This document shows positions 51,008 to 60,754 of a stretch of 64,000 nt of DNA, piece by piece. Below the pieces are notes generated by a model. It ran no database searches. It saw only the letters and a program-made list of their open reading frames with translations, and was not told the DNA's origin. This DNA is from Arthrobacter zhangbolii (lineage in GTDB: Bacteria; Actinomycetota; Actinomycetes; Actinomycetales; Micrococcaceae). A program made the translations under genes and the position numbers. Every line of letters starts with the position of its first letter. The stretch's first letter is position 1. The stretch is from NCBI RefSeq assembly GCF_022869865.1, contig NZ_CP094984.1, positions 62,001-126,000 on the forward strand, read 5' to 3'.

Positions 51008-52375
51008 TTAAAAGAGCAGCTCGAGCGCCTCTGCCAGGGTGGAGACCTCGCGGACCTTGAAACCGGACGGAATGTTCCCGGGCCCGCTGGGAGAGGCAGG
51101 CACCACTGCGTGCGTAAACCCGAGGCGTTCGGCCTCGTTGATGCGCCGCCCGATCCCCGGGACCGGGCGTACCTCGCCGGCCAGGCCCACCTCGCCGAAG
51201 GCAATCAGCTGTGCCGGAAGAGGTTTGTTCATTTTTGCCGAGGCTACGGCCAGCGCCACCGCCAGGTCCGTCGCCGGCTCACCCAGTTTTACGCCGCCCA
51301 CCGTGGATACATAGCTGTCATCCTTGGCCAGGCTCATTGACGCCCGCTGTTGCAGGACAGCAAGCAGCATGGCCACCCGGGAGGAATCCACGCCGCTGGT
51401 GGCACGCCTTGCCTGGGCGTTGCCGGTTTCAGCGACCAGGGACTGCACCTCGGCGACCAGCGGACGCTTGCCCTCGAGCGTCACAGTGATGCAGGTGCCG
51501 GAAACCGGATCCTTGGTCCGGGAAACGAAGAGCCCGCTCGGGTCCGCGAGTCCTTCAATGCCGTCTTCGGTCAGGTCAAAACAGCCAACCTCATCCGTGG
51601 GTCCGTAACGGTTCTTGACCGCCCGCAGCAGGCGCAGCCGGGAATGCCGATCGCCGTCGAACTGGCAGACGACGTCCACCAGGTGCTCCAGCAGCCGGGG
51701 ACCCGCAATGGAACCGTCCTTGGTCACATGCCCTACCAGCAGGGTGGTCATGTTCCGCGTTTTGGCAGCATTGATCAGGGATGCGGCTACCTCCCGGACC
51801 TGGCTGACGCCGCCGGCGCTGCCGTCCACTGCGGTGCTGCTCAGAGTCTGGACCGAGTCCACAATCAGCAGTCCCGGAGACACCTGCTCCACCTGGCCCA
51901 GCGCCTGCCCAAGGTCGGTTTCGGCACTTAGGTACAGGTGATCGGACACGGCACCGATGCGTTCAGCGCGCAGTTTCACCTGTGCGGTGGATTCCTCGCC
52001 GGTCACGTACAGGACATCACGGCCGGCACCAGCCACGCGTGCCGCAACGTCAAGGAGCAGGGTGGACTTACCCACGCCCGGCTCGCCGGCCAGCAGGATC
52101 ACCGCCCCCGGGACCAGCCCGCCGCCGAGTACCCGGTCCAGTTCGCCCACACCGGTGGCCTGGTAGGCGGCCGTGGTGGCATCCACGTCACCGATCCGCA
52201 GGGCGGGCCGGGCAACCACCGTGGCGGCCGTAGTGCGGGCCAGGACCTCCCCGGCTTCCTCCACGGTTCCCCAGGCCTGGCACTCGCCGCAGCGGCCCAC
52301 CCATTTAGCCGTGGTCCAGCCGCATTCCGAGCAGCGGTAATTGGCGGCCTTCGGCCGTGCAGTCTTTGTTGCCAT
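51008..52375 (-). CDS. radA: DNA repair protein RadA
   Basis: 455 residues. It assists branch migration in recombination. The N-terminal C4 zinc finger is CSECGWTTAKWVGRCGEC, Walker A is AGEPGVGKSTLLLD near residue 97, and the RadA-specific motif reads KNRYG instead of the common KNRFG, near residue 258. A Lon-like C-terminal domain follows (DLAVALAVASA). The gene is transcribed toward disA with 168 bp between; in Bacillus and Mycobacterium RadA modulates DisA, which fits the linkage. Confidence 0.97.
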   Translation of the reverse strand: MATKTARPKAANYRCSECGWTTAKWVGRCGECQAWGTVEEAGEVLARTTAATVVARPALRIGDVDATTAAYQATGVGELDRVLGGGLVPGAVILLAGEPGVGKSTLLLDVAARVAGAGRDVLYVTGEESTAQVKLRAERIGAVSDHLYLSAETDLGQALGQVEQVSPGLLIVDSVQTLSSTAVDGSAGGVSQVREVAASLINAAKTRNMTTLLVGHVTKDGSIAGPRLLEHLVDVVCQFDGDRHSRLRLLRAVKNRYGPTDEVGCFDLTEDGIEGLADPSGLFVSRTKDPVSGTCITVTLEGKRPLVAEVQSLVAETGNAQARRATSGVDSSRVAMLLAVLQQRASMSLAKDDSYVSTVGGVKLGEPATDLAVALAVASAKMNKPLPAQLIAFGEVGLAGEVRPVPGIGRRINEAERLGFTHAVVPASPSGPGNIPSGFKVREVSTLAEALELLF

Positions 52376-52508
52376 ATCTTCAGGCTATCCCGCGGCACCG
52401 ACAGTCCCGCGGCGTACGAAGCCGCGCAGTTACGGAAATGGAGGACAGTACCGACGGGAATAGGAACCGGCTGCCGGATGCCCGTTCGGTGCTTCGGCCA
52501 GCCGGCGG

Positions 52509-53639
52509 CTAGATCTCCGAGAGGTACGTGACCGCCTCTTCATGGGTGAGTCCGGTGGATTCGAGCAGATCCACCACGAGGGGGCGGAAGAGCATGATCA
52601 GCGCATCACCCTGCAGGTCAGTGATGCCCAGCGCCTTGGGATGCAACCGGCTGCCCACGGCGGCCAGTTCGTTGCGTGCCTGGCGCAGATGGCGCAGCCT
52701 GGCGTCATTGCCTTCCCCGCCGCCGAGCGCCCGGGCCAGGATGTCGACGGCGTCGGCCGTGTCGTTGACGACCTCGGCGACGTTTTCGATCGCCTCGTCG
52801 TTGAGCGAGGCGTGGTTGATGACCGACGTCGTTCGGCGCGCGAAGACGCGGCTGTTGCGCACCGCCAGGTCCAGGAAGCCGATAGAGCCGCGCAGATCAC
52901 CGAGCTCTGCCAGATACCGCCGGTAGGCAGGGGAAATGCGGGCAACTTCCCGGGCATCCCGGACGCTGCGGGCCAGGGTGTCCAACTGGGGCTGGGTATT
53001 GCGTGCCCGGACCAGTGCGTGCCAGGCGACGGTGGAATCGCTCTTGGCGATCGCCTCGGAGCATTGGCGCAGGACCGCCGAGAGCTCGTGCAGCAGTTCC
53101 CGGATGTTGGATTTGGGCTCGCGCCGGGGATCCCGCGGGGCAAGCATGGTGACCACAAGGGCGAAGACGCCACCCACAATGGCATCCACGCTGCGGGTGA
53201 AAACGCCGCCGTCGGGGGCCGGCAGCAACACCACCAGCAGCGACTGCAGGGCCAGCTGCGTGGTGAAGATGACGCCGCGGTCCAGGAAGCGCGCGAGCAT
53301 CACGGAGGTAAACAGCACCACGGCGGCCTGGATCAGCCCCACGCCTAGCAGCGTCAGCAGGATTTCACCGACGGTGATGCCCAGGGTGCAGCCGATTCCC
53401 ACTTCCAGTACCCGGCGGGTGCGCGGTTCGCGTGAGAAACCGAGCGAGATCAGGGCCGCGGTGGCCGCGAACAGCGGACCTTCGTGGCCAAGTACATACT
53501 CGGCAAAGGCATAGGCGCCCACGGCGCAGACGGTCATCTGCAGGGCGGGAAAGACCGAATGCCGGCTTCGCTGCAGGCCCACCCGGACACGGTTCCGCAG
53601 GAAACCCCGGCTTTTGGCGAAGGAGCTGCGTTGGGGCAT
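52509..53639 (-). CDS. FUSC / aromatic acid exporter family membrane protein
   Basis: 376 residues. The first ~160 residues hold four to six hydrophobic segments in the pattern of the ArAE/FUSC family (AATAALISLGFSREPRTRRV and LEVGIGCTLGITVGEILLTL). The rest is a soluble helical domain with many Arg and Asp residues. Such proteins export aromatic acids or influence the envelope; the substrate cannot be told. It lies divergent from pstS across 231 bp and 133 bp after radA on the same strand. Confidence 0.85.
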   Translation of the reverse strand: MPQRSSFAKSRGFLRNRVRVGLQRSRHSVFPALQMTVCAVGAYAFAEYVLGHEGPLFAATAALISLGFSREPRTRRVLEVGIGCTLGITVGEILLTLLGVGLIQAAVVLFTSVMLARFLDRGVIFTTQLALQSLLVVLLPAPDGGVFTRSVDAIVGGVFALVVTMLAPRDPRREPKSNIRELLHELSAVLRQCSEAIAKSDSTVAWHALVRARNTQPQLDTLARSVRDAREVARISPAYRRYLAELGDLRGSIGFLDLAVRNSRVFARRTTSVINHASLNDEAIENVAEVVNDTADAVDILARALGGGEGNDARLRHLRQARNELAAVGSRLHPKALGITDLQGDALIMLFRPLVVDLLESTGLTHEEAVTYLSEI

Positions 53640-53740
53640 GGACCCAGTCTAGGGCGAGGTACCGGAACCTGTGGGCGCGGTTACTTCCGGCTGTAACCGG
53701 GATGGCGGTGACCCTGATGTTCCACGGTTCCCCCGCCCCC

Positions 53741-53762
53741 GTTAACTTTCCGTTCACCTTGC
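53741..53762 (+). promoter_or_regulatory. PHO box upstream of pstS
   Basis: Two direct 11-bp repeats, GTTAACTTTCC and GTTCACCTTGC, fit the PhoP-binding units known from Streptomyces (GTTCACC type). The box lies 109 bp before the pstS start. PhoR-PhoP control of pst is therefore likely, although phoP is not in the window. Confidence 0.65.
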
Positions 53763-53870
53763 TTAGCCACGCTTGGGAAGGAACGTGCAGCGACTTTCGC
53801 AACAGCGGAAGCGTCCGCGCGGCCAGCCTCCCGGCGCATCCGCGCCCCACCACCCTCGAAAGGGAAAAGC

Positions 53871-54995
53871 GTGTTGGTTCAGAATCTCGGCCGTACCACC
53901 TCTTTGCTGTCAGTATCCGCTGTTGCCGTGCTTGCCCTGGCAGCCTGCGGCACGGACAGTGCAGCGCCCGCCTCCACTCCCGCTGCGGCTTCGGAAAGCA
54001 CGGTAGCGGGCACCCTCTCGGGCGCCGGCGCCAGTTCCCAGGACTCGGCCATGCAGGCCTGGATCGCCGGTTTCGGCGAAGCCAATCCGCAGGCTGCCGT
54101 TCAGTACTCCCCGGACGGCTCCGGTGCCGGACGCGAGGCGCTGCTGGCCGGCGGGGTGCAGTTTGCCGGTTCCGACGCCTACTTGGATGAGGAAGAAGCC
54201 GCAGCCGCGGAGGAAGTCTGCGGACCGGAGGGCGCCCTGCACATCCCCGCATATATCTCTCCGATTGCCGTGGCGTTCCAGCTGGAGGGCATCAGTGAAC
54301 TGAATCTCGACGCCGACACCCTGGCAGCCATCTTCCGGGGTGACATCACGGTCTGGAATGATCCGGCCATCGCCTCGCAGAATGAGGGCGTCAGCCTGCC
54401 GGATACTCCCATCACCGCGGTGCACCGCGGTGACGAATCCGGAACCACCAAGAACTTCACCGAATACCTTGCCGCCGCCGCTCCGGAGATCTGGACGGAG
54501 AAGCCCTCCGGCGAATGGCCCGCCGGACTGCCAAACGGGGAAAACGCATCCGGCACGGGCGGCGTCATTTCAACCGTGACCGCTACGGAAGGCGGGATTA
54601 CCTACGCGGATGCCTCCGCCGCCGGGAATCTGGGGACCGTCCGGGTAGAGGTGGGCGGGAACTACGTGCCCGTCAGCGCCGAAGCAGCGGCACTCGCCGT
54701 CGAATCCTCCACGCCGGTCACCGGCGGGAACCGTCCGGCTGCCGACATGGCCATGCAGCTGGACCGGGACACCGCAGAATCCGGGGCCTACCCGGTGGTC
54801 CTGGTGAGCTATCACATATTCTGCACCGGCTACGAGGACCAGGAGACGGTGGATCTTGTCCGTGCCTTCGGGGACTACGTTGTCAGTGAGGAAGGACAGG
54901 CGGCAGCAGCGGAGGCAACCGGAAGCGCGCCGCTCTCCGCGGCTCTGCGTGAACGCGCTGTCGAAGCCTTGGAGACCATCAGCGTCCGGTCCTAA
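53871..54995 (+). CDS. pstS: Phosphate ABC transporter substrate-binding lipoprotein PstS
   Basis: 374 residues from a GTG with AAAGGGA ahead. The signal peptide is short and ends with the lipobox LAAC (Cys at residue 26), so the mature protein is lipid-anchored outside the membrane. Phosphate-binding segments are LSGAGASSQDSAMQAW near residue 49, FAGSDAYL near residue 100 and HRGDESGTTKNFTEYL near residue 185. It delivers phosphate to PstCA. A PHO box is upstream and a hairpin between pstS and pstC probably makes pstS more abundant. Confidence 0.96.
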   Translation: MLVQNLGRTTSLLSVSAVAVLALAACGTDSAAPASTPAAASESTVAGTLSGAGASSQDSAMQAWIAGFGEANPQAAVQYSPDGSGAGREALLAGGVQFAGSDAYLDEEEAAAAEEVCGPEGALHIPAYISPIAVAFQLEGISELNLDADTLAAIFRGDITVWNDPAIASQNEGVSLPDTPITAVHRGDESGTTKNFTEYLAAAAPEIWTEKPSGEWPAGLPNGENASGTGGVISTVTATEGGITYADASAAGNLGTVRVEVGGNYVPVSAEAAALAVESSTPVTGGNRPAADMAMQLDRDTAESGAYPVVLVSYHIFCTGYEDQETVDLVRAFGDYVVSEEGQAAAAEATGSAPLSAALRERAVEALETISVRS

Positions 54996-55016
54996 ACGCC
55001 GCATTTATCTCCGGTT

Positions 55017-55036
55017 CCCCCGTTCGCGGGCGGGGG
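55017..55036 (+). terminator. Intra-operon hairpin between pstS and pstC
   Basis: CCCCCG and CGGGGG pair around an eight-base loop 20 bp after the pstS stop, with no T-tract. Such hairpins protect or partly end the pstS message in other bacteria. Confidence 0.55.
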
Positions 55037-55109
55037 AGCCGGTCCGCCCCGCCGGGCAAAGTACCTAAACTGATAGAAAAGCCCGCAACACCGTCGAAGG
55101 GTCTGAGCA

Positions 55110-56042
55110 TTGTCGAGCAAGTCAATAACTGGTGAGGGCGGCGCCGGCCGTGCCGGAGACAAGATTTTCTCCGGCATCACGGTGGCAGCCGGGTGCCTGA
55201 TCCTCTTTGTGCTCTTCTGCGTGGCCGTGTTCCTGATGTGGCAGGCGCTGCCGACCTTCCTGGCCGACCCGTCCGACATCTCCGGAGGCGGCGGCTTCGG
55301 CAAGTACATTCTGCCGCTGGTCATCGGCACCGTCATTGCCGCGGCGATAGCACTGCTGATCGCCACCCCGGTGGGGATCGGCGTCGCGCTGTTTATCTCC
55401 CATTACGCGCCCCGCCGCCTGGCGCAGGGGCTGGGCTACCTGGTGGACCTGCTCGCGGCCATCCCCTCGGTGGTCTACGGCGCCTGGGGCATGACAGTGC
55501 TGGCCCCCGCCCTGGTGGGACCGTACAACTGGCTCGCCGAGAACGCGGGCTGGATCCCGCTGTTCTCCGGGCCCGCAAGCCAGACAGGCAAGACCATGCT
55601 CACGGCAGGCATTGTGCTCTCCGTGATGGTGCTGCCCATCATTACGTCGCTGACCCGCGAGATCTTCCTGCAGACTCCCAAACTGCATGAAGAGGCAGCC
55701 CTGGCCATGGGCGCCACCCGCTGGGAAATGATCCGGATGGCCGTGTTCCCCTTCGCCCGCCCCGGCGTGATCAGCGCAGTGATGCTGGGCCTGGGCCGTG
55801 CCCTCGGTGAGACCATGGCAGTGGCACTGGTGCTTTCCTCCGGCGGCCTGATTGCCAGCCTGATCCGCCCCGGCAACCAGACCATTGCCGCGGAGATTGC
55901 CCTGAACTTCCCTGAGGCGTTCGGGCTGCGTCTCTCCGAACTGATCGCCGCCGGACTCGTGCTGTTCCTGATCACCCTGGCAGTGAACGTCATTGCCCGC
56001 TGGATTATCAGCCGCCACAAAGAATTCTCGGGAGCCAACTGA
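55110..56042 (+). CDS. pstC: Phosphate ABC transporter permease PstC
   Basis: 310 residues from a TTG at 55110, eight bases after GAAGGG. Six membrane helices are visible, the first at residues ~25-48. The ABC permease EAA loop is in LHEEAALAMGATRWEMIRMA near residue 197, where it meets PstB. It overlaps pstA by one base (the final A of TGA/ATG). Part of the high-affinity phosphate uptake operon pstSCAB. Confidence 0.95.
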   Translation: MSSKSITGEGGAGRAGDKIFSGITVAAGCLILFVLFCVAVFLMWQALPTFLADPSDISGGGGFGKYILPLVIGTVIAAAIALLIATPVGIGVALFISHYAPRRLAQGLGYLVDLLAAIPSVVYGAWGMTVLAPALVGPYNWLAENAGWIPLFSGPASQTGKTMLTAGIVLSVMVLPIITSLTREIFLQTPKLHEEAALAMGATRWEMIRMAVFPFARPGVISAVMLGLGRALGETMAVALVLSSGGLIASLIRPGNQTIAAEIALNFPEAFGLRLSELIAAGLVLFLITLAVNVIARWIISRHKEFSGAN

Positions 56043-57151
56043 TGCTCGAATCACCCTCCGTACTGAACCGGCCCGGAGCAATGCTGACCAAGAACCGGCT
56101 GCCGCGCTACATGCCATGGGTCATCCTGGCCGTAGCGGTGGTCCTGGGTGCGGCAATCTCCGCCCTTATCGGTTTTTCCGTGGCTGCCTTCACCATTTTC
56201 ACGGCGCTCATTTTCGTAATCGGCGGCACCGCCGTGACCTGGATGGTGGAGGGCCGCCGGCACGCCGTGGACCGGCTCGCCACGAACCTGGTCTACGGGG
56301 CATTCCTGCTGGCGCTGCTGCCGCTGGTCTCGGTCATCTTCACCGTCCTGGTCCGGGGCCTGCCCGGCCTCAACCCGGATTTCCTCCTCACGTCCATGGG
56401 CGGAATGACCGGCGCAGTGGACAACGCCACGGTCCAGGACGGTTCCCCGGTCCTGGGCGGTGTCTACCACGGCATTGTGGGCACCCTGCTGATCACCTTC
56501 TGGGCCACCGTGATTTCCGTACCGGTGGGATTGCTGGCCGCCGTGTACCTCGTGGAATACAGCCGCGGCGGTGCCCTCTCGCGGGCCATCACCTTCTTCG
56601 TTGACGTGATGACCGGCATCCCCTCGATCGTGGCCGGCCTGTTCGCCGCTGCCTTCTTCGGACTCGTGTTTGGTCCGGGCACCCGCACCGGCTTCGTGGC
56701 CGCCGTCGCCCTGTCGGTACTGATGATCCCGGTGGTGGTCCGCTCCACCGAGGAAATGCTGAAGATTGTTCCGAATGAACTGCGCGAGGCCTCCTATGCC
56801 CTGGGTGTGCGGAAATGGCGGACCATCCTGAAAGTGGTGGTGCCAACGGCCATTTCAGGCATTGCCTCCGGCGTAACCCTGGCTATTGCCCGCGTCATCG
56901 GCGAAACCGCCCCGCTGCTGGTGACGGCCGGTTTTGTGAACACCATCAACTTCAATGCCTTTGCCGGCTGGATGAGCACCCTGCCCACGTTCATCTACCG
57001 GCAGCTGATGAGCCCCACCTCGCCCACGAACACGGATCCCAGCACCCAGCGGGCATGGGCTGCGGCGCTGATCCTGATCCTGATGGTGATGCTGCTGAAC
57101 CTGGCCGCACGCCTGATCGCCCGGATCTTCGCCCCCCGGACCTCCCGCTAA
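56042..57151 (+). CDS. pstA: Phosphate ABC transporter permease PstA
   Basis: 369 residues, longer than usual (~280-300) because of an N-terminal extension with two extra hydrophobic segments (residues ~20-60) before the six core helices, a form common in actinobacteria. The EAA loop is in ELREASYALGVRKWRTILKV near residue 245. It forms the channel with PstC. The stop codon is followed by 30 bp and then pstB. Confidence 0.95.
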   Translation: MLESPSVLNRPGAMLTKNRLPRYMPWVILAVAVVLGAAISALIGFSVAAFTIFTALIFVIGGTAVTWMVEGRRHAVDRLATNLVYGAFLLALLPLVSVIFTVLVRGLPGLNPDFLLTSMGGMTGAVDNATVQDGSPVLGGVYHGIVGTLLITFWATVISVPVGLLAAVYLVEYSRGGALSRAITFFVDVMTGIPSIVAGLFAAAFFGLVFGPGTRTGFVAAVALSVLMIPVVVRSTEEMLKIVPNELREASYALGVRKWRTILKVVVPTAISGIASGVTLAIARVIGETAPLLVTAGFVNTINFNAFAGWMSTLPTFIYRQLMSPTSPTNTDPSTQRAWAAALILILMVMLLNLAARLIARIFAPRTSR

Positions 57152-57181
57152 GCCCTGCCGCGACTTACCCCAAAGGAACAC

Positions 57182-57961
57182 ATGTCCAAGCGCATCGACG
57201 TCAAAGACCTGAATGTCTACTACGGCAACTTCCTTGCCGTCCAGGACGTCAATATCAACATTGAACCCCGCTCCGTCACCGCGTTCATCGGCCCGTCCGG
57301 CTGCGGCAAGTCCACCTTCCTGCGCACCCTGAACCGGATGCATGAGGTCCTGCCGGGCGCCCGGGTTGAAGGCGAAGTGCTGCTCGACGGCGAAAACCTG
57401 TACGGCCCGGGAGTGGATCCCGTGACCGTGCGCAGCCACGTCGGAATGGTTTTCCAGCGGCCCAACCCGTTCCCCACCATGTCCATCCGGGACAACGTGC
57501 TGGCAGGCGTGAAGCTGAACAACAAGCGCATTTCCAAGGCGGACGCTGATGATCTGGTGGAACGTTCCCTGACCGGCGCCAACCTGTGGAAAGAGGTCCG
57601 CGACCGGCTGGATAAGCCCGGGTCGGGGCTATCGGGTGGCCAGCAGCAGCGCCTGTGCATTGCACGCGCGATTGCCGTCTCACCCGAGGTCATCCTGATG
57701 GATGAGCCTTGCTCGGCACTGGACCCCATCTCCACCCTCGCCATCGAGGACCTCATCGAGGAGCTCAAGAGCGATTACACGGTGGTGATCGTGACGCACA
57801 ATATGCAGCAGGCTGCGCGGGTTTCGGACAAGACGGCGTTCTTCAACATTGCGGGCACCGGCCAGCCCGGCCGGCTGATTGAGTACGCCGACACCCCGGT
57901 TATCTTCAGCAACCCGGCAGAGAAGGCCACCGAGGACTACGTCTCCGGCCGCTTCGGATAA
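57182..57961 (+). CDS. pstB: Phosphate ABC transporter ATP-binding protein PstB
   Basis: 259 residues, with AAAGGA before the ATG. Walker A is [19 protein letters not shown] near residue 37, the signature is [15 protein letters not shown] near residue 150 and Walker B is [14 protein letters not shown]. It powers PstSCA. No phoU follows in this operon; instead the convergent pit gene begins three bases after the stop. Confidence 0.97.
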   Translation: MSKRIDVKDLNVYYGNFLAVQDVNINIEPRSVTAFIGPSGCGKSTFLRTLNRMHEVLPGARVEGEVLLDGENLYGPGVDPVTVRSHVGMVFQRPNPFPTMSIRDNVLAGVKLNNKRISKADADDLVERSLTGANLWKEVRDRLDKPGSGLSGGQQQRLCIARAIAVSPEVILMDEPCSALDPISTLAIEDLIEELKSDYTVVIVTHNMQQAARVSDKTAFFNIAGTGQPGRLIEYADTPVIFSNPAEKATEDYVSGRFG

Positions 57962-57964
57962 CCC

Positions 57965-58975
57965 CTACAGCAGGGGGCTCAGCGCCAGGAACAGAATCCC
58001 GCCCAGGACCGCGGTCACCGGTGCAGTGGTCAGCCAGGTGACCAGGATTTCCCGCAGCGGAATGAACCGCACGGTGGCGAACCGCTGGTTGGCTCCGGCG
58101 CCCACAATGGCGGAGGCCATGGTCTGGGTGCTGGACAGCGGGATATGCAGCCAGAAGGCGCCCAGGAACAGCATGGAGGAACTCACCGCCTGGGCGCTCA
58201 TGCCGCGCAGCGGATCCATTCGCACCAGGCGGTGGCCCAGGGTGTGGGTAATCCGCCAGCCGCCGCAGAGTGTGCCGGCCGCCAACGCCAGGGCAGCGGA
58301 AACCTGGACCCATGTCGGTATGCCCGCATCGGTGGTTTCACCCGCCGCCAGCAGGGCGAGCACCACCACGGCCATGGTCCGCTGACCGTCCTGGATCCCG
58401 TGGCCCAGGGAGAAGACGGAGGTGAAGACGGACTGCGCAATCCGGTTCCCGGCGTCACCGCGGCGGGGCGAGCTGTACCGCATCAGCCACGTGGCGGGGA
58501 AAACCAGCAGGTAGGCCAGGGCGAAGGCGATCACCGGGGACAGCAGCAGAGGCAGCGCAAGCTGTTCCCAGATCACGCGGGAAGATCCGGCAATGTTCTG
58601 CCCGCCCACCAGGGTTGAGGCCGCCCCTGAGCCCACCACTCCGCCCACGAGCGCGTGGGTGGAGGAGGAAGGCATTCGCCGCCACCAGGTCCAGATACCC
58701 CAGCCGCAGGCGGCCGTAAGCCCCGCGATCAGGATGCCCAGCCCCTGCGGGCCCTCGGGCAGTTCCACAAAACGGACCGTCAGGGCCACGGCCAGGGCGG
58801 TACTGACCAGCGCCCCCAGGAAGTTGAAGGCGGACGCCAGGGCGATGGCCACCGTGGGGGTCAGGGCGCGGGTGCGCACTGACGTCGCCACGGAATTGGA
58901 GGCATCATGAAAGCCGTTGAGGAAGGCGTAGGCGCCGGCCAGCAGTACAACGGCGCACAGGAGGAAGAACGCCAC
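57965..58975 (-). CDS. pit: Low-affinity inorganic phosphate transporter, Pit family
   Basis: 336 residues from a GTG at 58975, one base after the DUF47 gene. About ten hydrophobic segments. The PiT signature occurs twice as expected: GFHDASNSVATSV near residue 21 and, near residue 190, SLGHGIQDGQRTM, where the GxxD motif is present although the second Asn is replaced. SSTHALVGGVVGSG and PLSSTQTMASAIVGAG are the paired S/T-rich motifs. It moves metal phosphate with protons. Its end faces pstB. Confidence 0.94.
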   Translation of the reverse strand: MAFFLLCAVVLLAGAYAFLNGFHDASNSVATSVRTRALTPTVAIALASAFNFLGALVSTALAVALTVRFVELPEGPQGLGILIAGLTAACGWGIWTWWRRMPSSSTHALVGGVVGSGAASTLVGGQNIAGSSRVIWEQLALPLLLSPVIAFALAYLLVFPATWLMRYSSPRRGDAGNRIAQSVFTSVFSLGHGIQDGQRTMAVVVLALLAAGETTDAGIPTWVQVSAALALAAGTLCGGWRITHTLGHRLVRMDPLRGMSAQAVSSSMLFLGAFWLHIPLSSTQTMASAIVGAGANQRFATVRFIPLREILVTWLTTAPVTAVLGGILFLALSPLL

Positions 58976-58976
58976 C

Positions 58977-59594
58977 CTAGGATTCCCGCACGAGGACGCC
59001 GCCTACGAACGTGGCAGCACGGCGAAGCTGGGTGGCGGTGCCGGAAAGACGGTCGGCGAGGTCCCGGTGCCGGGCATAGGGCATGGGTTTATGCTCACGC
59101 ATCAGTTCCGCAACCCAGATCCGGCGGGTGCGTTCGGCCCGCCGGGCAAGCCGCAGCATCTCGATCCAGTACTCTTCCAGGTCCTCGAGCGAAGCCAGCC
59201 TGCGCATGGCTGAGGCCGTCAGCTCCGCCTGCCGGCCGATCACTTCCAACTGTTCGGAGGCGCGGCCGGAAACCCCGGTGAGTTTATAGAGGGAGACCGT
59301 CTCGGCTGATGCGTCCAGGCATTCCATGGCCGACATCAGAATCAGGGAAAGCTCGTAGAGGTCTTCCCGGGGGAGGGGGTTGATGAAGCTGGTCCGCATC
59401 TGGGTGAGCAAAGCGAAGTGCAGGTCCGTGGTCTCAGCATCGATCTGGTGCAGCTGCTCGGTGAGGCGGTCGAAGTCTTCCGGATCAGCGCCCAGGATTT
59501 CGGCCATTATGCCCGTGCCGCGCAGCAGCTGGGAGGCCATGCGCGAAAGCAGCTCCAGGCCCGCGTTTTCCTGCGGGAAAAGTCGAAGTTTCAC
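58977..59594 (-). CDS. DUF47 family PhoU-like Pit accessory protein
   Basis: 205 residues from a GTG. An all-helical PhoU-like protein; LFPQENAGLELLSRMASQLL at the start, FINPLPREDLYELSLILMSA near residue 71 and the helix LEEYWIEMLRLARRAERTRR are typical. DUF47 proteins precede pit genes in many bacteria and act as accessory or regulatory subunits of Pit. One base separates the two genes, so translation is coupled. Confidence 0.94.
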   Translation of the reverse strand: MKLRLFPQENAGLELLSRMASQLLRGTGIMAEILGADPEDFDRLTEQLHQIDAETTDLHFALLTQMRTSFINPLPREDLYELSLILMSAMECLDASAETVSLYKLTGVSGRASEQLEVIGRQAELTASAMRRLASLEDLEEYWIEMLRLARRAERTRRIWVAELMREHKPMPYARHRDLADRLSGTATQLRRAATFVGGVLVRES

Positions 59595-59910
59595 GCCGGA
59601 CGCAATTCGTCCGCGGAAGGAGGATCCTGCACGAAGGTTCTCACTGCCTCAGAATATCCGATGGGAGGCCGTGGATCGGGCTAAAGGTGCGGCACAGCCG
59701 CGCTGATACCCGATGAGGAAATGTAACGGTGCCGGACCGGGAGCGCCTCTCGGCGGAAGGCCGCTCGAAGCGGCTCAGAGTTGAAGCCCGGGGGTTCCGC
59801 AGTCCGACACCAATTTCAGTTTTCTACGCCTGCCCGGCGATGTCAACACGGGCCCTGGTGCAGCCGCAGAGGTGTGACGAGCGCCATGGCAAGGGGCTCC
59901 TGCAGCCGGC
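59595..59910. other. Intergenic region between DUF47 and the next minus-strand gene
   Basis: 316 bp without a supported gene. It should hold the promoter of DUF47-pit near its left end. A small hairpin GCCGCT-CGA-AGCGGC lies at 59760-59774 and could end the transcript of the gene at 59911. The open frames here are shadows; nothing else was recognised. Confidence 0.5.
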
Positions 59911-60552
59911 TCAGTCCAGTTCGCCCCGCCGCCAGGCAGCGGCTGAGTGCTCCAGATCCTCTGCGGTGCGCACCAGCTGCCGGGCATTACGGGTGAGCAT
60001 GGTGGCGCGGTTGCCGTTGGAGGCCTCGGAGGAGTCGGCGTGGTTCGTCTGCCCCAGGGCAACCACCCGGCAGAAGGCAGCGAAACGCTCCAGTGCGACG
60101 TCGAATTCGCCTTCGAAGGCGCCGGAGAGGATGGTGTCTGCCATGGCCCGCACCTCGTCTGCGCCGAGAGGTTCGGCGACGCCGGCAACCACCTTGGATA
60201 CCTGGGCAACGTCTTTGCCGGCGGAGTAGAACGCAGCCACCCGTTCCGGGTTCTGCTGGATGGCGGCCCGCAGGGCGTAGAGCCGCCAGAGCGCGCCGGG
60301 CAGCGAACGGGCCGGACTTTCGGCCCACATCTCGGCGACGGCTTCGACGCCCTGCTGGTCTGCGAGTTCAACCAATCGGCGGGTGACTTCCGGATCGGTG
60401 CTCTCGCGGCCGTGGTGGACCAGTGCCTGGGCGGCCAGATGGGCGGCCTCGGAGACGCGGGCCGGATCGGCTCCGCCGGGGAAGTTGGCGAAGTCCACGG
60501 GTGCAAGGGGCTTTGGCTTGTGATGGCGCGGCATTGAATTGGACTCACTCAT
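59911..60552 (-). CDS. Conserved-looking hypothetical protein, soluble helical
   Basis: 213 residues. The N-terminus is basic and Pro-rich (PRHHKPKPLAPVDF); the rest is Ala-rich and predicted helical with no membrane segment or signal. Segments such as FPGGADPARVSEAAHLAAQA and ESPARSLPGALWRLYALRAA look like a conserved actinobacterial family without known function. The third-position GC matches its neighbours. It lies divergent from the tRNA-Lys gene. I cannot assign a role. Confidence 0.75.
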   Translation of the reverse strand: MSESNSMPRHHKPKPLAPVDFANFPGGADPARVSEAAHLAAQALVHHGRESTDPEVTRRLVELADQQGVEAVAEMWAESPARSLPGALWRLYALRAAIQQNPERVAAFYSAGKDVAQVSKVVAGVAEPLGADEVRAMADTILSGAFEGEFDVALERFAAFCRVVALGQTNHADSSEASNGNRATMLTRNARQLVRTAEDLEHSAAAWRRGELD

Positions 60553-60754
60553 AATTTGAGAATACTCCCGCCAATCCGCAGAATCGAGGCGTCTTCCGGT
60601 GCACCCGGCGGCCGGGCTGCGGGACTGTTTCCGACGTCCGCCGGGCCCGGGTCCAGCAACGGCAATCCATCCGGTGCCAGGTTTTCCGCGATCTGTGCCG
60701 TGTGCGATAAAGTGGGACAGTCGGTCCGCGGCATTCGCCTCCGGACCGGTGGGA

